Source: Oribacterium asaccharolyticum ACB7
GTDB taxonomy: Bacteria > Bacillota > Clostridia > Lachnospirales > Lachnospiraceae
DNA length: 64,000 nucleotides
Assembly (NCBI RefSeq): GCF_000238075.1
Contig: NZ_JH414504.1
Location: 49,927-113,926, forward strand
Direction: 5' to 3'
Below, in pieces: positions 36,077-44,052 of the stretch; the stretch's first letter is position 1, and every line of letters begins with the position of its first letter. Below the pieces are notes generated by a model. It was not told where the DNA came from. It saw nothing but the letters and a program-made list of their open reading frames with translations, and searched no databases. Both the position numbers and the translations under genes were made by a program.

Positions 36077-37366
36077 GTGAATCAGGAAAGAGCACCTCAC
36101 CATTTCGGTAGAGGGTATATGATGCAGGTTCTTCTCCATGTGGGAATGTCTGCTATTTTTGCGGGTGTAGTGGAATGTTTTCTGGTTTTTAACATCAGTT
36201 CCTATACCAGCTATCTTTATCAAATGGGAAATGATCATCCCATGGTACAGAGCTTTGCTTTTGCCAGTGTGGTAAGCATCCTGCTTTTTGTACTTTTGGG
36301 CATCGTTATTTTTACGCTCTGCTTTCTTTTTCTGCAAAGGAAGACGGCAAGAGATATTGAAACTTTGGCGCAGGCGGTAAAGCAGATTTCCGCGGGAGAT
36401 TTCAATACGGACATTTCCATTTCCGGAGAGGGAGAAATAGCCCATATTGCGGAGAGCATTCGTATGATGGAAGAAGAACTTTCGCGTCATATTGAAATGG
36501 AAAAGAGTAATGAGCAGTCGAAGACGGATTTAATTACCAATATTGCGCATGATTTGCGAACCCCGCTGACTTCTATTTTGGGATATCTTGATTTAATCAA
36601 AAACAATCAATCCGCGAATGACGAGATGAAAGCGCATTACCTGGAAATTGTTTACAATAAGGCTCTTCGCTTACAAAAGTTAATCGAAGAGCTTTTTGGC
36701 TTTACCAAACTATCCTATGGAAAAATGAATATGAAGCTCATTACCTTGGACTTGGTACAGCTTCTCTCTCAGCTCTTGGAGGAAAACTATCCGAATTTTG
36801 AAAAAAATGATTTGAGCTGTGATTTCAGCTCCAATGTAAAGTCGCTGTACATTGATGGAGACGGGGATCTTCTTTTCCGTTTGTTTGACAATTTAATCAG
36901 TAATGCCATCAAGTACGGTGCCGAAGGAAAGATGATCAAGCTTCGACTTAGAAAAGAAAAGCAATTTGTACGGGTTACGGTCTTGAATTTCGGCTACATC
37001 ATTCCGGAAAAAGAACTGCCCTTGCTTTTTGATAAATTTTACCGTGTGGAGTCCTCTCGTTCCCTTAGTACCGGCGGAACGGGACTCGGGCTGGCAATTG
37101 TAAAGAATATTGCGGAAATGCATCATGGCTATGTGGAAGCGAAGTCAGACCTTTCCGGTACGCGGTTTATTGTTACCCTGCCACTCGAGTATCGGGATGA
37201 AAAGGTCCCCTTTGAGGGGGGAAAGAATCCGGAAGACAAAGAGAAGAAAAAGGCGTCTGAAGGACAAGGAGGAATGGAAAAGGGCTATTCCAAAGTTTTA
37301 CAGGACAAGCGAAAGCGGAAGAAAAAAAGAGGCGGAAGAGAGGAAGATGCTTTTGAAAAATCGTAG
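36077..37366 (+). CDS. Sensor histidine kinase, VanS-like, with charged C-terminal tail
   Basis: 429 residues from GTG 36077, chosen because AGGAG lies 8 bp upstream; a GTG at 36068 has none. Two membrane segments (about 13-38 and 55-85) flank a short extracellular loop. HAMP follows, then the phospho-acceptor His158 (NIAHDLRTPLTS), the N box DNLISNAIKYG and the G box GGTGLGLAIVKN. After the ATPase domain comes an unusual tail of about 60 residues rich in Lys, Glu and Arg (KRKRKKKRGGR). The gene overlaps the next start by 20 bp. It senses an envelope signal and phosphorylates the preceding regulator. Confidence 0.9.
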   Translation: MNQERAPHHFGRGYMMQVLLHVGMSAIFAGVVECFLVFNISSYTSYLYQMGNDHPMVQSFAFASVVSILLFVLLGIVIFTLCFLFLQRKTARDIETLAQAVKQISAGDFNTDISISGEGEIAHIAESIRMMEEELSRHIEMEKSNEQSKTDLITNIAHDLRTPLTSILGYLDLIKNNQSANDEMKAHYLEIVYNKALRLQKLIEELFGFTKLSYGKMNMKLITLDLVQLLSQLLEENYPNFEKNDLSCDFSSNVKSLYIDGDGDLLFRLFDNLISNAIKYGAEGKMIKLRLRKEKQFVRVTVLNFGYIIPEKELPLLFDKFYRVESSRSLSTGGTGLGLAIVKNIAEMHHGYVEAKSDLSGTRFIVTLPLEYRDEKVPFEGGKNPEDKEKKKASEGQGGMEKGYSKVLQDKRKRKKKRGGREEDAFEKS

Positions 37367-39719
37367 TTTTCTATTTATCTTTTTTTGTTTGTTTTTTCTT
37401 TTTTCGATAAAAAGCTATAGTGAGAATCTGAATTTAAGTCTGCAATACGGGATTCAAAATACCGCAAAAGCGGGACGGAGTCTGCCCTTGCAGATTACGG
37501 TTGAAAATGCGGAGGAAAGCACCTTTTCCGGAAGTTTAAAGATGATTCTCGCTGAATCGGGAAAGCATATTGTGGAGTTCTCTTTTCCGCTCGTAGTGGA
37601 GGGGAAAAGCGTAAAAGAAATTGAGAAAAGCTTTATGTTACCCACGGGGGTGAATCAGCTGCTCTTAACGGTAGAGAACCTTTCTTCCGAACAAATTGCC
37701 TATAGACGTGTGGGATTGGATATTTCCGGGTCGGATGCGGAGCTTCTGATTGGCTCCCTGTCGCAAAACGGAGATACCATCAGCTTTTTACAGAATGCCA
37801 GAGTCAACGAAGGACTTCTAAAAACCAGAGTAATCAGCTTTACCGGAGACAGCTTTCCCAAGGAGGAAACGGACCTTTATCTCCTGGACTTACTTCTGAT
37901 TCGTGATTTTGATCTTTTTAATTTGGATAAACAGCAACGAGACAGTTTAAAGCATTATGTTGAGCATGGCGGAGTGCTTTTGTTTTCTTTGTCGGAAAAC
38001 GGCATGCAGACGCTTTCCGAAGATTTTTCATCCTATTTGGAAACACCTCTGGATTTTCAAGAGCGAACCCTTTTTCTCGCCAAGGAAAATGAAGGCGGAG
38101 AGGAAGAGGGGGAATCCTTGCTGGCTTCTCCGGTTTATTTAAAAGGAGGAAGAGAAGGAGCCTTTTCAGAGGGAAAAGCCTATCTTTCGGTTTATCCGAT
38201 GGGGAACGGACTTTTGGCCGTGCTGGGCTATGATGTATTAAAATTGGAGCGTTACGCTACGGAAGATAGTGATTATGTAGGAAAGCTTTTTCTGGAAATC
38301 TATGGCCAGAATCGTTTAAATACACTTTCTATTTCCGCATCGGAAAGAAGCCTGAAACAGTACTGGGACTTGGAAGAATTGATGAACCTTTCGGATTTAT
38401 CTAAGCTTCCCTCCATTCCGCTGTATTTTTGTATTCTGCTACTCTACCTTATCGTAGTGGGGCCCGGACTGTATTTTTTTCTGCGTTCTCAAAATTCACT
38501 TCGTGTCTATAGACCGAGCATTGCCCTAATTTCTCTTTTTATGGTGCTGTTTATTTGGGTGCTTGGAATGGGAACCCGGATTAACGACAGCTTTATTTCT
38601 TATGTAAAGTTACTGCAACTGACGAAAGACAGTGTGGATGAGGAAAATTATATCAACTTCCGCTCCCCGAAAGAGCGTAACTTCTCCATGGAGATTCAGC
38701 CTGAGTATACCGTAAATCCTATCTTGAAAGGCGTGGATTATACAGGGGACTTAAGCGGCTTGGTGAAGGATTCGGGAGTGACTCGTACGGAAGTTTTACA
38801 GGAGAGAGACAAGTCTGCTATTGTCATTCATAAAGGTAGCGCGTTCAGTCCGCACTATTTCCTTTTGAACAAAAAGATACCGAATGATATCGGACAAATC
38901 GAAGGGAAAGTAAGTTATTTTTCGGGAGAGTTGTCCGGTAAAATTATAAATAATACGAACTATGTTCTTTCCGATGCTTTTATTCTCTTGTATGGAAGGG
39001 TAATCAAGCTGGGGAAACTGGAAAAGGGACAGTCCATTGATGTCAGCATTGCCGAATCCATGCCTATGCCGGTGGGAGATTTTGATTATCTGAGTAATGC
39101 CCTTTTTACCGGAAACAGCAAAAACTTTATTCGTTTTATTTTGTCGGAGCAGATTCATTCTTATTTTCCGGATGCACGTTTTTATGCTTTAGCAAGAGAA
39201 GACGGAGTCAGCTTTACAGAAAACGGAGAAGGGGACAAAAAAATAGACAGGAAGAATTTTGAAAAATACGGTTTCAGCATTGTGAATGCGTCCCTTGAGC
39301 TTAGTAGGGAGAAAGACGGTATTATAGAGTATAGCGCACTTTCGAGAGATCCTTCTGTTGATAGTGGAGAGTTTGATATGGCAACCAATACCATGAATCC
39401 CATGATCCCTTTGGAAATCCGTTATAATTTGGGGGAAGAGGAGCAAATCAGCGGAATTTCCTTTGAAATCATGGACATTTCCGGGAATAGCCTGTTAGCG
39501 AATTTTCAGGGAGATATGGCGATTTATAACAACAGCACGGGAGGTTACGACAGTATAGGAAGAAAGGAGGGAGTTTTAAGCGGAGATCGACTAAAGAAAT
39601 ATTTGACAGAAAAAAATGAATTGAAACTTCGCTTTGTTGCCAAAGAGTCAACGGCATCTCCTGAAATCAGACAATTGCTTCCCATGATAACCGTCAGCGC
39701 AAGGGAGGGGAGCGAATGA
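37347..39719 (+). CDS. Large extracytoplasmic membrane protein of the ABC operon, unknown function
   Basis: 790 residues from ATG 37347 (AGAGAGGAAG before it); the longer frame from 37110 runs through the kinase gene. A signal peptide (about 1-26) is followed by a beta-rich region. A segment of about 175-215 (LDKQQRDSLKHYVEHGGVLLFSLSENG) looks like the GATase-like fold seen in GldG/DUF4350-like transporter partners. Two membrane helices about 360-430 (LYFCILLLYLIVVGPGLYFFL) come before a C-terminal beta-rich half. It overlaps the ATPase start by 4 bp. I infer it is the accessory subunit of the transporter; the actual function is unknown. Confidence 0.55.
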   Translation: MLLKNRSFLFIFFCLFFLFSIKSYSENLNLSLQYGIQNTAKAGRSLPLQITVENAEESTFSGSLKMILAESGKHIVEFSFPLVVEGKSVKEIEKSFMLPTGVNQLLLTVENLSSEQIAYRRVGLDISGSDAELLIGSLSQNGDTISFLQNARVNEGLLKTRVISFTGDSFPKEETDLYLLDLLLIRDFDLFNLDKQQRDSLKHYVEHGGVLLFSLSENGMQTLSEDFSSYLETPLDFQERTLFLAKENEGGEEEGESLLASPVYLKGGREGAFSEGKAYLSVYPMGNGLLAVLGYDVLKLERYATEDSDYVGKLFLEIYGQNRLNTLSISASERSLKQYWDLEELMNLSDLSKLPSIPLYFCILLLYLIVVGPGLYFFLRSQNSLRVYRPSIALISLFMVLFIWVLGMGTRINDSFISYVKLLQLTKDSVDEENYINFRSPKERNFSMEIQPEYTVNPILKGVDYTGDLSGLVKDSGVTRTEVLQERDKSAIVIHKGSAFSPHYFLLNKKIPNDIGQIEGKVSYFSGELSGKIINNTNYVLSDAFILLYGRVIKLGKLEKGQSIDVSIAESMPMPVGDFDYLSNALFTGNSKNFIRFILSEQIHSYFPDARFYALAREDGVSFTENGEGDKKIDRKNFEKYGFSIVNASLELSREKDGIIEYSALSRDPSVDSGEFDMATNTMNPMIPLEIRYNLGEEEQISGISFEIMDISGNSLLANFQGDMAIYNNSTGGYDSIGRKEGVLSGDRLKKYLTEKNELKLRFVAKESTASPEIRQLLPMITVSAREGSE

Positions 39720-40657
39720 TTCGATTTACAAATGTAAAGAAGAGCTTCGGAAACTACCTTGTTTTGGAAGATTTCTCACTGGAAGTGGAAACGGGACAGG
39801 TTTTTGGACTTTTGGGACTCTCCGACTCAGGGAAAACTACGGTATGTAAGCTTCTTACGGGGCTTTTGGCTTTGGATTCCGGAGAGATTCTGGTGGATGA
39901 TATGAAAGCGGGTACCGGCGTCAGACGATTAAAAAGACGCTTGGGATATGTTCCGCAGGTCATGGGCTCTTATCCTAAAATGACTGTTTTTGAATTTTTA
40001 CATTTTTTTGCATCCTGCTATCATCTGGAGGAAAGTAAAATAAGGGGAAGGATTCATATGCTCTTGGAACTTGCGGGAATTCGTTCCTGGGAGAATAGTC
40101 CTATGGAGGTCCTTCCGCGTGCCGTGATGCAGAAACTATCCATTGTGCGTGCCATGTTACACGAGCCGAAGATTCTGGTTTTGGACGATCCGATGATGTC
40201 TTTGGATCTACGGACCGTAGCGGAAATCAAGGAAATTCTTTTGGACTATGCCGAGGACGGAAGGACGGTATTTTTGACCGGTTCGGCACTGGGAGACTTT
40301 TCGGACCTCTGTACACATCTTAGCTTTTTGCATCAAGGAAGGGTAATCAGAAAAGGGGCGGTATCCAGAATATTTCAGGAAATCAGTGCTCAAAATCCGA
40401 TTGTGATTCAGGTAGAGGGAAAGCGTACAGCTTTACTGAGTCTCTTAAAGGAAGATCATCGGGTGAAGTCGATCAGCCTTATGGAAAATGAGATTCATAT
40501 TCAATTTAAAGGGGATGCCAGGGAAGAGGCGGAGCTCCTGAAAAAGATAGTGGATGCCGGCATTTTATTGCATTCCTTCTACAGGGAGGCGGGCAATATG
40601 GAAAATATCCTCGGAAAGGAAGATAAGGGAGAAAGGAGCCTGTTTTCATATGAATGA
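39716..40657 (+). CDS. ABC transporter ATP-binding protein with degenerate catalytic motifs
   Basis: 313 residues. Walker A is intact as GLSDSGKT (34-41), and the Q loop is Gln81 (GYVPQ). The signature that should read LSGGQ or LSGGM reads LPRAV (133-137). Walker B is ILVLDDP, with Asp158 at the catalytic Glu position. The H-loop His position reads Ser190 (FLTGSALGD). ATP may still bind, but hydrolysis is probably reduced or absent. The C-terminal 80 residues are a regulatory-like extension (IVIQVEGKRTALLSLL). It overlaps the permease gene by 8 bp. Confidence 0.85.
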   Translation: MIRFTNVKKSFGNYLVLEDFSLEVETGQVFGLLGLSDSGKTTVCKLLTGLLALDSGEILVDDMKAGTGVRRLKRRLGYVPQVMGSYPKMTVFEFLHFFASCYHLEESKIRGRIHMLLELAGIRSWENSPMEVLPRAVMQKLSIVRAMLHEPKILVLDDPMMSLDLRTVAEIKEILLDYAEDGRTVFLTGSALGDFSDLCTHLSFLHQGRVIRKGAVSRIFQEISAQNPIVIQVEGKRTALLSLLKEDHRVKSISLMENEIHIQFKGDAREEAELLKKIVDAGILLHSFYREAGNMENILGKEDKGERSLFSYE

Positions 40658-41363
40658 AAATCCGATTTGGACGAAAGATAATATGCTTTCCGATCGAAGT
40701 CTGTTTATGCCGATGCTGATTTCTTTTACCAATCTGGTTTTACTGATTTTGTTTATTGCAAATCTCTACTATATCTCTTTAAACGGATTGCAAACCGGCG
40801 AGATTCGGTATGCCGGTTTTCTGCAGATTTATTATTTGGTGGCAGCAGGGCTTTTTCTTTTTCTTTTGCTCTTAGCCCCAGCGATTACCGTATCCAGTTT
40901 GAGCACAGAAGAGGAAGAACATATGCTGGAACTTCTTTTGGAAACGGATTTGGACAGTAGAAGCATCATTTTCGGGAAGCTCTTTTCCGAGTTAAGTACT
41001 TTGGGAACGCTGCTTTTGTCCACCTTACCTTTTCTGGCAACCGTATTTATTTACGGAGGTGTGTCGAATTATTATTTATGCCTGTATTTTCTCGGATACG
41101 GGATATCCTGTGTCTTTTTAAGTTCGTTGGGCATTGCCTGCAGCGGCCTGGCAAAAAACAGTGTATATGCAACGATTTTTGCTTACGGAATCAGTTTTTT
41201 GCTGTATGGATTGCTTTTTTACGGGCTTTTCAGTCTGCAAAAGAACAGTTATTTCATTTATGCGACCATCCTTTCTTTCATTCTTTTGGGCTTGTTGAGT
41301 CTGCTCTGCCTCACCATAGGGAGAAAAACTTTGGACAAGCGCTATAACGGAAGAAATCTATAG
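40650..41363 (+). CDS. ABC-2 type transporter permease
   Basis: 237 residues with six hydrophobic segments. ATG 40650 follows AAAGGAG at about 11 bp. It begins with a short cytosolic segment (MNENPIWTKDNML). The motif TEEEEHMLELLLETDLDSRSIIFGKLFSEL is the cytosolic coupling region of the ABC-2 family. It forms the transmembrane channel of the operon's transporter. Substrate unknown. The operon order of accessory protein, ATPase and permease resembles the Gld-type ABC sets, by general layout only. Confidence 0.8.
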   Translation: MNENPIWTKDNMLSDRSLFMPMLISFTNLVLLILFIANLYYISLNGLQTGEIRYAGFLQIYYLVAAGLFLFLLLLAPAITVSSLSTEEEEHMLELLLETDLDSRSIIFGKLFSELSTLGTLLLSTLPFLATVFIYGGVSNYYLCLYFLGYGISCVFLSSLGIACSGLAKNSVYATIFAYGISFLLYGLLFYGLFSLQKNSYFIYATILSFILLGLLSLLCLTIGRKTLDKRYNGRNL

Positions 41364-41465
41364 TTTACAAAGGGAATGAATTAAGCTATTCTTTTTTCAA
41401 AATGAAAAGAAGGGGAAGACAGAAACCCTGCTATATAAGGGAAGTTTAGAGTAAAGGAGAGAAGA

Positions 41466-42944
41466 ATGAATTATCAATCTACCAGAGGCGGAGAAAGAGG
41501 AGTGAGTCCCTCCTTGGCTATTGTAAAGGGACTTGCGAAAGACGGAGGACTGTTTGTTCCAAGTGAGATCCCCTCTCTTCCCTTGTCTGTTAGAGAACTT
41601 TCGGAGTTGAGTTATCAGGACCTGGCCTATGAGATTATGAAGTTGTATTTTACCGATTTTACCGAGGAGGAGCTTCGATACTGTATAAGTAGTGCCTATG
41701 ATACAAAATTTGATACGGAAGAGATTGCTCCGGTGGTAAAGAAGGGGGAGTACTATTATCTGGAACTTTTCCATGGAAGAACGCTGGCATTTAAAGATAT
41801 GGCGCTTTCTATCCTGCCTTATCTTTTGAAGGTCAGTACACAAAAAAATGATATTCGGGAAAAAATTGTGATTTTAACAGCAACCTCCGGAGATACCGGT
41901 AAGGCTGCGCTGGAGGGCTTCTCCGATGTGGAAAATACGGAAATTATCGTATTTTACCCGAAAGACGGTGTTTCCAGTTTCCAGGAGCAGCAAATGAAGG
42001 TGCAAAGAGGAAAAAATACGCATGTGGCTGCTATTTTAGGGAATTTTGATGATGCGCAAAGCGGTGTTAAGCAGATTTTTGCAGATGAAGAGTATAAGGC
42101 GGAGCTTTTAAAACAGGGCTATCGTTTGTCTTCTGCAAACTCGATTAATATTGGACGTTTGGTCCCGCAGATTGTGTACTATGTCTATGCTTACGGGCAA
42201 CTCTTAAAGCGTGGAGAGCTTTCTTCCGGAGAGGAGCTCGCCATTTCCGTTCCGACGGGGAATTTCGGGAATATTTTAGCGGCTTATTTTGCAAAGAAGA
42301 TGGGGCTTCCGCTTGGAACATTGATTTGTGCGTCCAATGAAAATCGGGTTCTGACAGACTTTTTCCATACCGGAGTATATGATAAGAATCGCCCGTTCCA
42401 TGTGACAAGTTCTCCTTCTATGGATATTTTGATTTCTTCCAATTTGGAGAGACTGCTTTATACGGTTCATGCGGATGAAAAGGATGTTGCTTCCTACATG
42501 GAGGACTTACGGGAAAGAGGCAGGTATCAGGTTTCCGAAAATATTGAACAGAAGCTGGATGGAGAGTTTTACAGCGGTTCGGCAAGGGATGGCGAAGCCA
42601 GTGTAACTATTTTTCAGTGTTTTAAAGATTGCGCTTATATCTTGGATCCGCATACGGCAGTTGCAAAGTTTGTGGCGGACAATTATAGCTATAAAAGAGG
42701 AAAACAGGGGAAAACGCTTATTGTTTCTACGGCAAGTCCCTATAAATTCGCTCAGACCGTGCTGAAGGCTTTGAAGGAGCCGGTTCCGGAAGATGTATTC
42801 TCCGCTATTCGTGCCGTTTCTGAACTTTCGGGAGAGAAAATTCCGGATGCAGTGTTAGAAGTTATGGAAGGGGAAGTCAGACACAATACGGTTTGTATGG
42901 TGAAGGATATGAAGCTGACGATTTCACATTTCTTACTTTCCTAA
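41466..42944 (+). CDS. thrC: Threonine synthase
   Basis: 492 residues, the long bacterial form. The PLP lysine is Lys110 in GRTLAFKDMAL. The phosphate-binding TATSGDTGKAALEG, NSINIGRLVPQIVYYVYAY and VPTGNFGNILAAYFAKKMG are typical. It converts phosphohomoserine to threonine. AAAGGAGAGAAG precedes the ATG. No other threonine-pathway genes are adjacent. Confidence 0.94.
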   Translation: MNYQSTRGGERGVSPSLAIVKGLAKDGGLFVPSEIPSLPLSVRELSELSYQDLAYEIMKLYFTDFTEEELRYCISSAYDTKFDTEEIAPVVKKGEYYYLELFHGRTLAFKDMALSILPYLLKVSTQKNDIREKIVILTATSGDTGKAALEGFSDVENTEIIVFYPKDGVSSFQEQQMKVQRGKNTHVAAILGNFDDAQSGVKQIFADEEYKAELLKQGYRLSSANSINIGRLVPQIVYYVYAYGQLLKRGELSSGEELAISVPTGNFGNILAAYFAKKMGLPLGTLICASNENRVLTDFFHTGVYDKNRPFHVTSSPSMDILISSNLERLLYTVHADEKDVASYMEDLRERGRYQVSENIEQKLDGEFYSGSARDGEASVTIFQCFKDCAYILDPHTAVAKFVADNYSYKRGKQGKTLIVSTASPYKFAQTVLKALKEPVPEDVFSAIRAVSELSGEKIPDAVLEVMEGEVRHNTVCMVKDMKLTISHFLLS

Positions 42945-42952
42945 GAATCAAA

Positions 42953-42965
42953 ATTGTGCTACACT
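42953..42965 (+). promoter_or_regulatory. Extended -10 promoter of the aldolase gene
   Basis: TTGTGCTACACT includes a TGNT extension and TACACT (42960-42965). No clear -35 was found. It lies about 60 bp before the fba start, in an 82-bp gap. Confidence 0.45.
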
Positions 42966-43026
42966 CACTCCGTATTGGAAAGATAAAGGAGAGAGCGGAT
43001 TAGTTTTCCGTTTAAGGAGGGAAAAA

Positions 43027-43893
43027 ATGCTGGTAAATGCAAAAGAGATGTTGGATAAGGCGTTAGAGGGACATTATGCAGTACCTCATTTCAATATCAA
43101 TAACTTGGAGTGGACCAAGGCTGTTCTTCTGGCTTGTGAAGAGGTGAAGTCTCCCGTTATTCTCGGTGTGTCGGAAGGTGCCGGAAAGTATATGTGCGGC
43201 TTTGAAACCGTTACCGCCATGGTAAAGGCAATGGATAAGAGTTTGGGAATTACCGTTCCTGTAGCTTTGCATTTGGATCACGGTAGCTATGACGGATGTT
43301 TGGCTTGTATTAAGGCAGGATTTACTTCCATCATGTTTGACGGATCTCATTTCGGAATCGAAGAGAATGTTGAAAAGACAAAGGAACTGGTTGCTACGGC
43401 GCATAAGGCGGGAATGTCCATTGAGGCTGAGGTCGGTGCTATCGGCGGAGAGGAAGACGGCGTTGTCGGCATGGGAGAATGTGCCGATCCGCAGGAATGT
43501 AAGAAGATTGCAGATTTGGGCGTAGACTTCCTGGCTGCAGGAATCGGAAATATTCACGGGATTTATCCGGAGAACTGGCAGGGGCTTTCCTTCGAAACTT
43601 TGGCAGCCATTAAGGCGGCTATCGGAGAGAACTTACCCTTGGTTCTGCATGGCGGTTCCGGCATTCCGGATGACCAGATTAAGAAAGCCATTTCTTTAGG
43701 TGTGTCAAAAATCAATGTCAATACAGAGTTGCAGCTTGTCTTTGCCAAGGCAACAAGAGAATATATTGAAGCAGGTTCCGACAAGAAGGGTAAGGGATAC
43801 GATCCCAGAAAGCTTTTAAAGCCCGGTTTTGATGCAATTATCGAAGAGTGTAAGGCGAAGATTGCCCTTTTCGGATGTGCAAATAAGGCGTAA
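43027..43893 (+). CDS. fba: Class II fructose-1,6-bisphosphate aldolase
   Basis: 288 residues. The motifs are FNINNLEW, HLDHGSYDGC (zinc and active-site Asp/His), EVGAIGGEEDG and LHGGSGIPDDQIKK, followed by INVNTEL. It cleaves fructose-1,6-bisphosphate to dihydroxyacetone phosphate and glyceraldehyde-3-phosphate. The sequence also resembles tagatose-bisphosphate aldolases (GatY/KbaY), but the glycolytic role is the usual one in this group. AAGGAGGGAAAA precedes the ATG. The glycolytic genes gapA, pgk and tpiA are 15 kb away. Confidence 0.9.
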   Translation: MLVNAKEMLDKALEGHYAVPHFNINNLEWTKAVLLACEEVKSPVILGVSEGAGKYMCGFETVTAMVKAMDKSLGITVPVALHLDHGSYDGCLACIKAGFTSIMFDGSHFGIEENVEKTKELVATAHKAGMSIEAEVGAIGGEEDGVVGMGECADPQECKKIADLGVDFLAAGIGNIHGIYPENWQGLSFETLAAIKAAIGENLPLVLHGGSGIPDDQIKKAISLGVSKINVNTELQLVFAKATREYIEAGSDKKGKGYDPRKLLKPGFDAIIEECKAKIALFGCANKA

Positions 43894-43986
43894 GCGTTAT
43901 TTTATACGAAATCATGATTTTATCTTTGATTTTTTGCGGTGTTGAAAAAATCTGTTTTCATATTGCAAAATATTCATTCTTATTGC

Positions 43987-44011
43987 ATGCCGTGCGCGAA
44001 GCGTACGGCAT
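43987..44011 (+). terminator. Weak hairpin after fba
   Basis: ATGCCGTGCGC and GCGTACGGCAT pair with one G-T wobble around a GAA loop. It is followed by CTCCTTTAT, not a true T run, so it may be an attenuator or weak terminator between fba and glnN. Confidence 0.45.
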
Positions 44012-44052
44012 CTCCTTTATAAAGATACTGACAGGAAAAGGAAGGAAAAGGC

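Noticed and set aside
37110..37346. Long 5' extension of the 790-residue protein frame
   Set aside because: It runs in another frame through the kinase gene; the signal peptide starts at 37347.
43894..44052. Possible glutamine or other riboswitch before glnN
   Set aside because: Apart from the weak hairpin at 43987, no known riboswitch core was seen.
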